Under the pieces are notes generated by a model. That model worked only from the letters and a program-made list of their open reading frames with translations, was not told where the DNA came from and did no database searches. Below are positions 26,075-35,380 of a DNA stretch of 64,000 nt, one piece after another; the first letter of the stretch is position 1; the number at the start of each line of letters is the position of its first letter. This stretch comes from SLSG01 sp964477035. Lineage in GTDB: Bacteria; Bacteroidota; Bacteroidia; Bacteroidales; UBA7960. The position numbers and the translations under genes are program-made. The stretch is taken from assembly GCA_964477035.1 (NCBI GenBank), contig CAYZCW010000005.1:124001-188000 (forward strand), read 5' to 3'.

Positions 26075-26766
26075 GCATAACTAATCCGCTGGTAGTTATC
26101 CCTGCAAGGGGGGGATCAAAGGGCGTCCCAGGGAAAAACATTAAACCCTTAGGTGGAAAGCCATTAATATACTACACAATTGAAGCGGCGCGCGAAGTTT
26201 TTTCAGATGAGCAAATCTTGGTTTCGACCGACTCGGAAGAAATAAAAGCTTGTGTGGAAAAAACTGGACTGAAGGTGCCTTTTCTTCGGCCGCCAGAACT
26301 TGCTACTGATAATGCTGGCACTTATGAGGTACTGCTGCATGCGCTTGACTATGTTGAAGCCAAAGGGGTTTTCCCGGAAACAATAATTTTACTGCAAGCC
26401 ACTTCCCCCTTCCGCACGGGAAAACACATCCGTGAAGCGATTAACCTTTTTAATGAAGAATGCGAGATGGTTGTTTCTGTGAAAGAGACCAAGGCTAACC
26501 CCTATTATACGCTCAGGGAAGAGGATCAAAACGGGTTTCTGCAGAAATCAAAGCTGGCAAATTTCACGCGGCGGCAGGATTGTCCAAAGGTATATGAGGT
26601 GAATGGAGCCATATATATCATTGATTGCCAATCATTAAGACAGAAGCCGCTTCAAAAGTTTGAACTAATCAAAAAATATTTGATGGATGAGCTGAGTTCC
26701 GTGGATATTGATACGGAATTTGATTGGGGGGTGGCGGCGGGATTGTTTCCCAAATCATCCAGATAG
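26071..26766 (+). CDS. legF: CMP-nonulosonate cytidylyltransferase
   Basis: 231 residues. I-P-A-R-G-G-S-K-G-V-P-G-K-N (10-23) is the CTP-binding signature; L-L-Q-A-T-S-P-F-R-T (about 107-116) and the acidic S-V-D-I-D-T-E-F-D-W (about 211-220) follow. It activates the nonulosonate as its CMP derivative for transfer. Overlaps the preceding gene by 4 bp. Family: NeuA/LegF/PtmB. Confidence 0.9.
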   Translation: MSITNPLVVIPARGGSKGVPGKNIKPLGGKPLIYYTIEAAREVFSDEQILVSTDSEEIKACVEKTGLKVPFLRPPELATDNAGTYEVLLHALDYVEAKGVFPETIILLQATSPFRTGKHIREAINLFNEECEMVVSVKETKANPYYTLREEDQNGFLQKSKLANFTRRQDCPKVYEVNGAIYIIDCQSLRQKPLQKFELIKKYLMDELSSVDIDTEFDWGVAAGLFPKSSR

Positions 26767-26774
26767 CATAAAAG

Positions 26775-28235
26775 TTGGGAAAAACTAGCTTAAGATATTA
26801 TTCGGGAGTTCTCCTGAAGGGCAGCCTTTCAGTAAGTTTAGCGCAAGCTTCAACCAAAGTAATAGGACTAGTATTATTGCCTGTTTTTACATATTACCTC
26901 TCACCGGAGGAGTATGGTTTGGCCTCAATGGTTACAGTCATTATTGGCTTTTTTGGCTTGATTTATAATCCCGGCATGGTCTCAGCGACAACTCGTTTGT
27001 ATCATGATACAAATGATGAAAGAGAACGGCAGGAACTTATTGGCTCTGCCTTAAATTTCTTTTTGTTGTTTCCTTTCGTTATAACTATTGCAGCTTTTGT
27101 CGTTGGACCTTTTGTGTTTCCAGTTCTTTTTGCAGATTTTCCGTTTTATCCTTATGGTATGTTAGCCATTTTGCTGGCATTTTTCACCCAACCAAAAAGA
27201 ATTTGGATTTTATTGATGACACTTCGTTACAAAATACACATTACGGCTACATATTCAGTTGTTTCTGTGTTAGTTGGTTCGGCTGCTGCACTTGCCCTTG
27301 TAGTAGGCTTCAATTTGGGTGCACTCGGCAAAGTGTTAGCAATGTTCCCCCCGGCATTTCTGATGTTTTTTATCGCCTTTAGGACGATTAATAAGTATTC
27401 CGAAGGTCATTGGTCTATTAATAGCATAAAAAAACAATTGGTTTTTGGAATGCCTATTGTCATTGCTATTTGGTCTTATGAAGTGCTGCACATTGCTGAT
27501 AGATACATCCTTGAGCGAATGACTGACATTTCACAAGTTGGCTTATATTCTTTTGGATATATGGTTGCCCAGGTCCCTTTGTTTTTGGTCTTGGGAATTC
27601 GTCAACTCTGGAATCCGATTTTTTATGAAAACATGAATAAAAAGGATGACAACACAGTATCAAAGCTTATTTCAATTTATATCATTTTTCTGACTATAAT
27701 TTGTTTACTGGTTATTCTGTTTTCAAAAGAAGCGATAATTCTGCTCATTAATGAAAGATATTATGATGCCATACCTGTTATCGGCATGATAGTTATTGGA
27801 ATATATTTCAGTGCTTTACTAACCATTACAAACTCCTTTTTAGGTTTTGAAAAGAAGTTTGGCGCCACTTCAAAAATAGCTTTAGTGGCAGCTCTGTCAA
27901 ACATTCTTCTCAATATCATATTAATACCTGAATGGGGTATAATGGGAGCTGCCCTAGCAACAGCAATATCTTATCTTCTCTATTTGTTAATAGGAATAGT
28001 TTTAGTTCATTCATACATAAGGCGACTAAACTTTTTGCCGGCATTTCTTTTTTCTTCTGTTTGTCTGATTGCAGCGTTTGCTTTAGCAACTCTTTTTAGC
28101 ACTAATGGGATAAATAGCATAGAAGTTTTACTCAAAACCATTGCCGCAATACTTTTTATATCTGGTTTTTTGCTATTTGGGATTATCAAAGTATCCGACA
28201 TTAAAAAAGCTAAATCTTTAATTCGAAAAAAATGA
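26775..28235 (+). CDS. Wzx-type polysaccharide flippase
   Basis: 486 residues from a TTG, with 12-14 hydrophobic segments throughout. The pattern is the MATE-like polysaccharide-transporter fold (Y-Y-L-S-P-E-E-Y-G-L-A-S-M near 35-47, long cytoplasmic loop around residue 300). Flips lipid-linked repeat units across the inner membrane. It lies 8 bp after legF and overlaps the next gene by 4 bp. Noticeably AT-rich, as is common for Wzx. Confidence 0.88.
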   Translation: MGKTSLRYYSGVLLKGSLSVSLAQASTKVIGLVLLPVFTYYLSPEEYGLASMVTVIIGFFGLIYNPGMVSATTRLYHDTNDERERQELIGSALNFFLLFPFVITIAAFVVGPFVFPVLFADFPFYPYGMLAILLAFFTQPKRIWILLMTLRYKIHITATYSVVSVLVGSAAALALVVGFNLGALGKVLAMFPPAFLMFFIAFRTINKYSEGHWSINSIKKQLVFGMPIVIAIWSYEVLHIADRYILERMTDISQVGLYSFGYMVAQVPLFLVLGIRQLWNPIFYENMNKKDDNTVSKLISIYIIFLTIICLLVILFSKEAIILLINERYYDAIPVIGMIVIGIYFSALLTITNSFLGFEKKFGATSKIALVAALSNILLNIILIPEWGIMGAALATAISYLLYLLIGIVLVHSYIRRLNFLPAFLFSSVCLIAAFALATLFSTNGINSIEVLLKTIAAILFISGFLLFGIIKVSDIKKAKSLIRKK

Positions 28236-29626
28236 GTTTCAATTACAAGCAACCTATATTTATTCCTTATGAAACAAAAACCCGGGAATTTGACGGAAAA
28301 CTTCTTCTTATAAGTCATTTATTGAATGCTGGATACAAAAAAATCTATTTTGGCTCCAGGGGCGAGCTTAAAAGCGAAGCCCTTCGTAACCAAAACGGAA
28401 TATATATTTTAAAAAGCTTATCAAAAACAGAGGAGCCTTTTTATAATCAGCTTAAGGATTTTGGGTTTACGATAATACTTCTTCATGTAGAGGGAGGAGT
28501 CCATTATAAAGATAGCAAAAGCAGTATTATGAGTCATTTTGATCCTGCTTTGCTCAAATATGTTGATTATAACTTTGTGTTTGGGGAGGCGATAAAAAGT
28601 GACATCATTAAGTATTGTGGCAAGGAGTTTCAGAACAATGCCATTGTTTCAGGTGAGCCACGCTTTGATTTGTTGAAAATAAAATACCGCACTTTCTTTG
28701 AGGAGACAACCCACAAACTCCAAAAAAGGTTTGGCAATTATATTCTTATAAACACAAGCTTTAGCGCAGCAAATCCAGTTGTTGGGAAGGAGAAACTCCT
28801 CTGTTTTTGGGAAAACGAACCTACATATTCAGCCGACACAAAAGGCTTACTAAAAAAGAAAATGCACTTCTTAAGCGGTGTGTTGAATACATATCTTGAG
28901 GCAACACATATCCTAGCCAAAGAGTTCCCTAAAATTAATTTTATTATTCGTCCGCACCCTAGTGAGTCTGGAGAAAAATATTTGGCAACATTCAAGGAAA
29001 ATAAAAATGTTTTTATAAAGAAAACGGGAAATGTGGCGGAATGGATCCTGGCATCAAAAGGTGTTATTCATTACGATTGCACGACTGGCATGGAGTCAGT
29101 GATGGCAGGAAAGCCTACGATTTCATTTCTCCCCCAAAAGGACAATGAGATACTGGCCTGGTTGCCTGTTGAGGTGAGCAAACAGGCTTATACAATAGAT
29201 GAACTTATAGGCGGTGTTGGTAGCATAATTAACGAATCGTTCAGCCACACCCTTAACCCAAAAACAGTTGCTGACTGGGCAATGTATGTAAATAATGTGA
29301 AAGATGATGCATCCAAAACTATTGTTTTGAAACTAAGGCCTCAAGCGGGCAATATCGTCACAAAGGACATATACAAAAAGAGCAATATATATTCATTTTT
29401 CTCAAGACTCTCCCGACCCCAATCATACATCAAATCCTATCTAAAGATAATTATTAAAAAGGTACTTAGAATAAAACCCAACATAAGCGAGAAAAAGTTT
29501 GGCCAGCTAAGAACAAGGGAGGTACAATTTAAACTGGCGACATTAAATAAAATTAATGGCTTCAGCAACAGAGTGTCTGTTTCGAAAAAGAGGCCCGATG
29601 TGGTTATTATCAAAAATCTGAAATAG
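28232..29626 (+). CDS. surface carbohydrate biosynthesis protein, GT-B like
   Basis: 464 residues, soluble. The first part (F-I-P-Y-E-T-K-T-R-E-F-D-G-K-L-L) and the later I-I-R-P-H-P-S-E (about 239-246) with H-Y-D-C-T-T-G-M-E-S-V (about 278-288) match the 'surface carbohydrate biosynthesis protein' family, related to capsule/CDP-glycerol-type transferases. Its place directly after Wzx and the CMP-nonulosonate genes makes it a candidate for the nonulosonate transferase; that is inference. The last ~100 residues are basic and may contact the membrane. Confidence 0.75.
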   Translation: MSFNYKQPIFIPYETKTREFDGKLLLISHLLNAGYKKIYFGSRGELKSEALRNQNGIYILKSLSKTEEPFYNQLKDFGFTIILLHVEGGVHYKDSKSSIMSHFDPALLKYVDYNFVFGEAIKSDIIKYCGKEFQNNAIVSGEPRFDLLKIKYRTFFEETTHKLQKRFGNYILINTSFSAANPVVGKEKLLCFWENEPTYSADTKGLLKKKMHFLSGVLNTYLEATHILAKEFPKINFIIRPHPSESGEKYLATFKENKNVFIKKTGNVAEWILASKGVIHYDCTTGMESVMAGKPTISFLPQKDNEILAWLPVEVSKQAYTIDELIGGVGSIINESFSHTLNPKTVADWAMYVNNVKDDASKTIVLKLRPQAGNIVTKDIYKKSNIYSFFSRLSRPQSYIKSYLKIIIKKVLRIKPNISEKKFGQLRTREVQFKLATLNKINGFSNRVSVSKKRPDVVIIKNLK

Positions 29627-29629
29627 CAA

Positions 29630-30913
29630 ATGGAATTAACCCAAGAAATAATCAATACATACCTCTGGTTTGCCTATTTCCCGCCCAAAGAAATCCCAGC
29701 TTGGCTGGATGATTGCATAAGCCCCGAAAACAGGGGTGCAACTTACTCGCCAACAGAAGCTGCCATAAGGTTTGATGAGATTTTTGATCGGTTGCTTTCA
29801 GAGAACCCGGCAGACACGCAAATTGTACCACTCAGTGGTGGCTGGGACAGCCGTGCAATTTTGGGCGCTTTATTGGAAAGACTCGATTCAGCACAAATTG
29901 AAGCAATCACTTTTGGCATTCCTGGACAACTAGATTACGACATAGGGTTTAAAGTAGCCAAATGGGCAAGGGTTAAACATCACGCCTTGGATCTACGTAC
30001 AGTTGATTTTACCTGGGATGCCATCCTTAATTCTGTTAAAAAATCACAATGGACATATACCCCAGACGGTTTTTTTAATCAACAAATAGCAAAATACGCA
30101 GATGGACATAACTCCATTATTTGGAGTGGTTTTATGGGCGATTCTTTAACTGGACGTCACCTGTCAGAGAAGTTAATCCATCCCGATCACCACTTTAAAA
30201 AATTTGTGTTCAGCCAGCGGCGTTTAAAACATCAACAAATTAGCCAAACACTACCTCGGCTAAATAAGCATTGGCCGGCATCATCCCATAATACTACCTT
30301 GCTTTTTGATGATCTGTTGGATGTGGGCATTAGACAAATACATTGCATCGCGCCGATTGTGCTGAGTGATTCAAATTGGAGGAGCTGGAAGACAAAATCA
30401 TCTGGCATCATTGGGAAAAGCACAATAATTGCCCCTTTTGCTGATAAAACCTGGGCCGGGTATTGGCTATCAGCACCACATGACCAACGGAGAAACCAGA
30501 AGCTGTTTTTTAAATTGATGGATTTAAAATTCGCTCAGTTATTCTCTTTGCCCTCGAAAGATAGTTTGGGGCTACCTCCCGATGCTAAAACCAGATATCA
30601 AATCAAAAGGATAAATCATGGCATCCGAAAAAGAATTCAGGGGAAAGCCCCTTGGCTTAGGATTCGATCAAGTACACGAAACAACTATCTCGACTATGAT
30701 GAAATGTTCCGCAAGCGCAGGGACTACAAAGAAACCCTTGTTACGGCGTTTGATTATTTAAAAGCAAACGATGTTGTTCCTTGGGTTGACATTGACAAGC
30801 TCTGGAAAGAGCACATGAGAAGGAGAAAAGACCACGGAGAGGCTTTTCAGGTGTTGCTGGGGTTGGCAGCAAATTTATTCGTTGAGCAAAACAATCGTTC
30901 CTTGAAAAAATGA
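29630..30913 (+). CDS. asparagine synthase-like ATP pyrophosphatase domain protein
   Basis: 427 residues. P-L-S-G-G-W-D-S-R (67-75) is the PP-loop of asparagine-synthase-like enzymes. There is no N-terminal glutaminase domain, so ammonia or another amine donor would have to come from elsewhere. The C-terminal part is helical with D-Y-D-E-M-F-R-K-R. Such proteins in polysaccharide loci may amidate a uronic or nonulosonic acid; substrate here is unknown. Flanked tightly by glycan genes (3 bp and -4 bp). Confidence 0.75.
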   Translation: MELTQEIINTYLWFAYFPPKEIPAWLDDCISPENRGATYSPTEAAIRFDEIFDRLLSENPADTQIVPLSGGWDSRAILGALLERLDSAQIEAITFGIPGQLDYDIGFKVAKWARVKHHALDLRTVDFTWDAILNSVKKSQWTYTPDGFFNQQIAKYADGHNSIIWSGFMGDSLTGRHLSEKLIHPDHHFKKFVFSQRRLKHQQISQTLPRLNKHWPASSHNTTLLFDDLLDVGIRQIHCIAPIVLSDSNWRSWKTKSSGIIGKSTIIAPFADKTWAGYWLSAPHDQRRNQKLFFKLMDLKFAQLFSLPSKDSLGLPPDAKTRYQIKRINHGIRKRIQGKAPWLRIRSSTRNNYLDYDEMFRKRRDYKETLVTAFDYLKANDVVPWVDIDKLWKEHMRRRKDHGEAFQVLLGLAANLFVEQNNRSLKK

Positions 30914-32040
30914 AAGTTATTTACCTCTCTAATTCAACGATTCCCTCAAGGGCAGCGAATAGTATACATGTCATGAAAATGTGCCAGGCCTTGGCATTAA
31001 ATGGACATCAGGTAACTTTGCTAGCTCCAAAACGGCGAAATCAGGAAAGGGGTGTTGAAGACCTTTTTTCGTTTTATGGGGTCAAAAAATGTTTTCAAGT
31101 GAAACACCTTCCATATCCAGAAAGCCTTAAGGGAAAAACTTTTCTTTATTCATTTTTAGCTGCGGCCTTTTGTAAAACAAAAAAACCTGATTTGGTTCTT
31201 AGTAGGCACCTAACAGGTGCCTTTTTTTGTTCTCTGTTTAAAATTAAAATTATTTACGAAGCGCACAGCCCAATTTCCAGTGATGAAAACACCTTCAATG
31301 TTTTCGCTTTTAACAAATTAATTAGGAGTAGGTTTTTTTGCAGATTAGTTGTTATTTCAGAGTATTTGAGACGACTATACAGTCAAATTTATCCTGAACT
31401 GGCAAACAAAATTGAAGTGTTTCACGACAGTGCGGAACCTGTTCCTGAAAACACAAAACCAGTTATATCAGCGAAAGAAAAAAGGTCCTTAATAGTGGGT
31501 TACATAGGCCATCTGTATAAAGGCAGAGGGATTGAGGTGATTGTTGGACTGGCCTCGACCTTTCCAGAAGCAGAATATCACATAATCGGAGGAACACATG
31601 AAGATATTGAGTATTGGAAGGGACAGACCAAAAAACTGCAGAATATTTTTATACATGGATTTATTGAACCAGGAAAAATTTACAATTACATAGAATCATT
31701 CGATGTATTATTGGCTCCTTACCAGCACAAGGTATCTGTTGCCGGGGGGGCTGGCAACACTGTTCAATGGATGTCGCCGCTAAAAATATTTGAATACATG
31801 TCTTCTGGAAAGATCATTCTTGCATCGCGTCTGCCAGCGTTGCAAGAAATTTTGATTGAAAACAACAATTGTTTGATGGCTGAACCGGAAACCATTGAAG
31901 AGTGGGCGGGTAAATTAAAGTTAGTTTACGATAATCCGGATGCTTTCAAGCACCTAGGTTTGCAAGCAAAAAACGACTTTAATAACAAACACACCTGGGA
32001 AAAAAGGGCGCAAAAAATAATTGGCTTGAGCACCAAATGA
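30910..32040 (+). CDS. glycosyltransferase family 4
   Basis: 376 residues, GT-B fold. N-terminal S-I-H-V-M-K-M-C-Q-A-L (about 18-28), a middle I-V-G-Y-I-G-H-L-Y-K-G-R-G and a C-terminal S-P-L-K-I-F-E-Y-M-S-S-G-K (about 292-304) with the donor-binding E. Adds a sugar to the lipid-linked unit at the cytoplasmic face. Overlaps both neighbours by 4 bp. Confidence 0.88.
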   Translation: MKVIYLSNSTIPSRAANSIHVMKMCQALALNGHQVTLLAPKRRNQERGVEDLFSFYGVKKCFQVKHLPYPESLKGKTFLYSFLAAAFCKTKKPDLVLSRHLTGAFFCSLFKIKIIYEAHSPISSDENTFNVFAFNKLIRSRFFCRLVVISEYLRRLYSQIYPELANKIEVFHDSAEPVPENTKPVISAKEKRSLIVGYIGHLYKGRGIEVIVGLASTFPEAEYHIIGGTHEDIEYWKGQTKKLQNIFIHGFIEPGKIYNYIESFDVLLAPYQHKVSVAGGAGNTVQWMSPLKIFEYMSSGKIILASRLPALQEILIENNNCLMAEPETIEEWAGKLKLVYDNPDAFKHLGLQAKNDFNNKHTWEKRAQKIIGLSTK

Positions 32041-33245
32041 TAGTTCTCTATTTTTTATTATTTATTTGGATTCTTGTTAACCAATTTAAACAAGCCAAAA
32101 AATTTGGCAACTATGTATTTTATGTGTTTTCACTGTCTTTATTGTTAAGGCTGTTAATATTGTTTCTTTATGAAAATGGGTTAATAGGCTTGGTTGATGC
32201 TGGATCCGACACAGAATCATTTAAAAGGCAAGCACTATATTTCTTCAATCAAGTAGATATTAAGAGCCTGTTTAAATTTTGGGACCTACAAGGAAGGGAG
32301 GGCACTTTTCCCATATTAATTGCCTTGTTTTATAAAGTTTTTTCTCCTGAATATTTGATAATTTCCTTTTCTAATGTGCTATTGCACAATGCGGTAATTT
32401 TAAATCAGGCCAAAGCACAAAACTATTTAATGCTGCAAAGAAAACAGAAACTTCTGTTTTTGATGGTAATTGCGTTTTTTCCAATGCTATTATCGTATAG
32501 TGTGATTTTATTGCGCGAGATGTTCTTTGTTTTTTATGTTTCCTTGATTCTGTTAAACATCTTAAGTTTTTATAAAAAGAGAAGCCTTGAAACACATTTT
32601 CTGCCGCTAATAATTTATTCTGCTATCGCAGTTATTCTTCATCCCGGAATGATAATCTTTATTGTTTTTTCTTTTATGATTATGTTTTATAAAAGAACTC
32701 TTAAATGGCAAAACGTAGTCGTTGGCGTTTTTATATACTTTTCGATTACAACAGCAATTACTGCTGGTTATGGTGGGGGATATTTAGATTTTTTATTAAG
32801 AGAGCCTAGTGCAGATGCTGTCTTTGAAAGGATAGCTAGGTCTAGGGAAGGTTCAATTTTTCGATATGAAAAGCTGTACCAACAAAGCTTAGTTTATAAT
32901 GTTTTTGTCGCTTTGCCCATAGATTATTTTAATTTTTTCTTTAGCCCATTACCAATTCCAACAGGGAACCTCCTATATTATGGAATATGGAGGTATCCAG
33001 TGGGGCTGCTTTGGTCTTTTACTATGATAGTATTTTTATTTCGAATTGGGAAGATTAATTTCTTAACCGGGCGACTGATCTTTTTATTATTAATTGGTGC
33101 ACTGCCTTTTGTATTGGGTTCAGGTGATGTTGTTCAGGCAGTTCGTCATAAAATGAAGTTTTTCCCTATTCTAATTATTCTGCTTGCCCTAATTTATGAG
33201 AGGAGACTTAGACCAAACCAAAACACGGATTTTACTAGTAATTGA
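32037..33245 (+). CDS. Wzy-like polysaccharide polymerase
   Basis: 402 residues with about ten hydrophobic segments and a large loop around 240-300. No strong sequence signature, as usual for Wzy/EpsG-like polymerases; H-P-G-M (about 201-204) and a R-E-M-F-F-V-F-Y segment are seen. It is the only polytopic protein besides Wzx inside the cluster, hence the polymerase call. An O-acyl or ligase role is possible. Confidence 0.68.
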   Translation: MIVLYFLLFIWILVNQFKQAKKFGNYVFYVFSLSLLLRLLILFLYENGLIGLVDAGSDTESFKRQALYFFNQVDIKSLFKFWDLQGREGTFPILIALFYKVFSPEYLIISFSNVLLHNAVILNQAKAQNYLMLQRKQKLLFLMVIAFFPMLLSYSVILLREMFFVFYVSLILLNILSFYKKRSLETHFLPLIIYSAIAVILHPGMIIFIVFSFMIMFYKRTLKWQNVVVGVFIYFSITTAITAGYGGGYLDFLLREPSADAVFERIARSREGSIFRYEKLYQQSLVYNVFVALPIDYFNFFFSPLPIPTGNLLYYGIWRYPVGLLWSFTMIVFLFRIGKINFLTGRLIFLLLIGALPFVLGSGDVVQAVRHKMKFFPILIILLALIYERRLRPNQNTDFTSN

Positions 33246-34335
33246 CCACTTTGGATCCGGGGGAGCGCAGAAACAAATTGTTACCCTTGCTGCTGGTCTT
33301 AAACAAAAAGGCTATTCAGTTGAGTTTTTTATCTATTATCCCGAGTTTGCTTTTTTTAAACCAATTGTAGATGACTTGAAAATAATTGTACATAATTACA
33401 ACAAGAAAGGCAAAGGGTTTTCAATTGATCTTTTATTGTCCTTAAGACGCGTACTTGTTAAGAACAAATATGATGCAGTGATATCTTTTCTCGACACACC
33501 AAATTTATATTCCGAACTAGCCAGTATTGGCCTAAGGAGTTTAAGGGTTATAGTAGCGGAAAGGAATAGCTATATTAAGGAAAATTCCAAGCTGAAATCT
33601 CTTATTCGAAGGGTTGGTCATTCATTTTCAGATGTTGTTGTTGCCAATAGCAAGTCACAGACACATTGGATAAAAAACAAATATCCATGGTTGAGGGAAA
33701 AAACCTATACAATCTATAACGGTTACGACCCAAGTTCATTTATTGTTAAACCCCTGCCAAAGACCACACAAAAAGACTTGCGGCTTATCGGAATAGGAAG
33801 AGTTGCCTATCAAAAAAACCTATTGAACTTGATAAAAGCATTAGATCTGTTTTACAAAAAGCATGGCTGGTGCCTAAAAATTAGTTGGGTTGGCAGTTTA
33901 AATACAAGTGCGGAACCCACCTACAAGGATAAAGTATTTAGGCTATTAGACAACCTTCCTCAGGTAAAAGAGAAATGGAGCTGGCTAGGGGAACGTTCTG
34001 ATGTGCCAAAGCTTCTATCAGAACATCACGCATTGATACTTCCAAGTTTTTATGAAGGGCTGCCAAATGTTGTATGCGAAGCATTATTCTCTGGGCGGCC
34101 TGCTATAGCCTCAGATGTGTGTGATAACCCCATTCTTATTGAAGATGGGGAAAGAGGTGTGTTATTTGATCCGTTTTCGTATCAGTCTATTACATCGGCA
34201 ATTGAGCGATATGTGGAGAGGAGCCATGAAGACAGGCTGGGAATGGGCTCAAATGCTCGAAAATACGCCGAGGAGAATCTTACAACTGATAAAATGGTCC
34301 ATTCGTACGAAAAGCTGGCCAGCTTTCATCATTAA
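33196..34335 (+). CDS. glycosyltransferase family 4
   Basis: 379 residues, GT-B. H-F-G-S-G-G-A-Q-K-Q-I (about 18-28), I-G-I-G-R-V-A-Y-Q-K-N (about 198-208) and P-S-F-Y-E-G-L-P-N-V-V-C-E-A (about 282-295) are GT4 hallmarks. It overlaps the polymerase gene by 50 bp; a start a few codons later is possible because the conserved part begins at residue 10. Confidence 0.87.
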   Translation: MRGDLDQTKTRILLVIDHFGSGGAQKQIVTLAAGLKQKGYSVEFFIYYPEFAFFKPIVDDLKIIVHNYNKKGKGFSIDLLLSLRRVLVKNKYDAVISFLDTPNLYSELASIGLRSLRVIVAERNSYIKENSKLKSLIRRVGHSFSDVVVANSKSQTHWIKNKYPWLREKTYTIYNGYDPSSFIVKPLPKTTQKDLRLIGIGRVAYQKNLLNLIKALDLFYKKHGWCLKISWVGSLNTSAEPTYKDKVFRLLDNLPQVKEKWSWLGERSDVPKLLSEHHALILPSFYEGLPNVVCEALFSGRPAIASDVCDNPILIEDGERGVLFDPFSYQSITSAIERYVERSHEDRLGMGSNARKYAEENLTTDKMVHSYEKLASFHH

Positions 34336-34378
34336 TAAGCTAGATGTATCCAATGCGTCAGATTGTTCGCAGCAAACA

Positions 34379-35380
34379 ATGCTTTTAAAACCCAAAAACA
34401 TTAAACTTATAATAATTGGTAAAGTACCACCACCTATCGGTGGTGTTACAATTCATGTAAAAAGATTGAAAGAGTCACTCGTACATGAAAAATATCCATT
34501 TGAATTCAGGGGGCTCACCAAAACAAATATTTTATGGTCATTACTTGGATGCCTTTTTAGGAGCTCAATAATTCATTTGCATACAAGTTCGCCACTGTTA
34601 AGAATGATTTTTTCAATTTTTGGGAAATTAAATGGTTTTCAGCTTTTGATTATTACTTATCATGGGAATATTGGTCGTTTTAAACCTTATAAAAATTGGC
34701 TAGATCAAGTGTCCTTAAAGCTATCAGACATCCCTATAGTGCTTAATGATCAGAGTTTGAAAATCGCGAAATCAATTAATAATAACACGCTATTAATCTC
34801 TGCATTCATACCTCCAGTTAATCCCGAACCCTTGTCAACAGAAATTGAAAAATCTTTGACAAAGCTTAAGAGAAGTAAGCAATTAATTTTTTGCACAAAT
34901 GCGTACAATTTATCTTATGACAAGCATAATAATGAAATATATAATGGCACGTTTCTCATAAAAATGTTTTGTAAAGATGAAAATCAAAAATTTGGATTTG
35001 TCTTTTCAGACCCTTCTGGCAATTACAAAAAACATTTTGAAAAACAGGGGTTGAGTTTAACACCTAATATTCTTTTAATTTCAGAGGCTCATTCATTTTT
35101 CGAAGTTCTTAGAAAAACCGATTGTTTTATTAGATGCACGACCACTGATGGTGATCCGCTTTCGGTAAAAGAAGCATTGTATCTACAAAAAACAGTTTTT
35201 GCAACTGATGTAATTTCTAGACCCCAAGAAGTTTTTACATTCCGATTGAACTTAAAAGCTGAAGAACTTCAAAAGTTGATAAATAAGACAGAAGAACTTC
35301 AGAATACTGTAAAGTCTCAACAAATATCTAACGGTGCAAATGAGTTATTAGACCTTTATAAAGAAGTAAGCCAATCATGA
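34379..35380 (+). CDS. glycosyltransferase-like protein
   Basis: 333 residues from ATG 34379. The open frame extends back to 34115 but that part shadows the previous gene, and the typical N-terminus I-I-I-G-K-V-P-P-P-I-G-G-V-T appears only here. GT-B-type layout, with D-P-L-S-V-K-E-A-L (about 260-268) near the C-terminus. It lacks the full GT4 E-x7-E pattern. 43 bp after the previous gene and overlapping the next by 4 bp. Confidence 0.75.
   Translation: MLLKPKNIKLIIIGKVPPPIGGVTIHVKRLKESLVHEKYPFEFRGLTKTNILWSLLGCLFRSSIIHLHTSSPLLRMIFSIFGKLNGFQLLIITYHGNIGRFKPYKNWLDQVSLKLSDIPIVLNDQSLKIAKSINNNTLLISAFIPPVNPEPLSTEIEKSLTKLKRSKQLIFCTNAYNLSYDKHNNEIYNGTFLIKMFCKDENQKFGFVFSDPSGNYKKHFEKQGLSLTPNILLISEAHSFFEVLRKTDCFIRCTTTDGDPLSVKEALYLQKTVFATDVISRPQEVFTFRLNLKAEELQKLINKTEELQNTVKSQQISNGANELLDLYKEVSQS

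Noticed and set aside
34115..34378. N-terminal extension of the glycosyltransferase-like protein
   Set aside because: It overlaps the upstream glycosyltransferase in another frame; the typical N-terminus starts at 34379.
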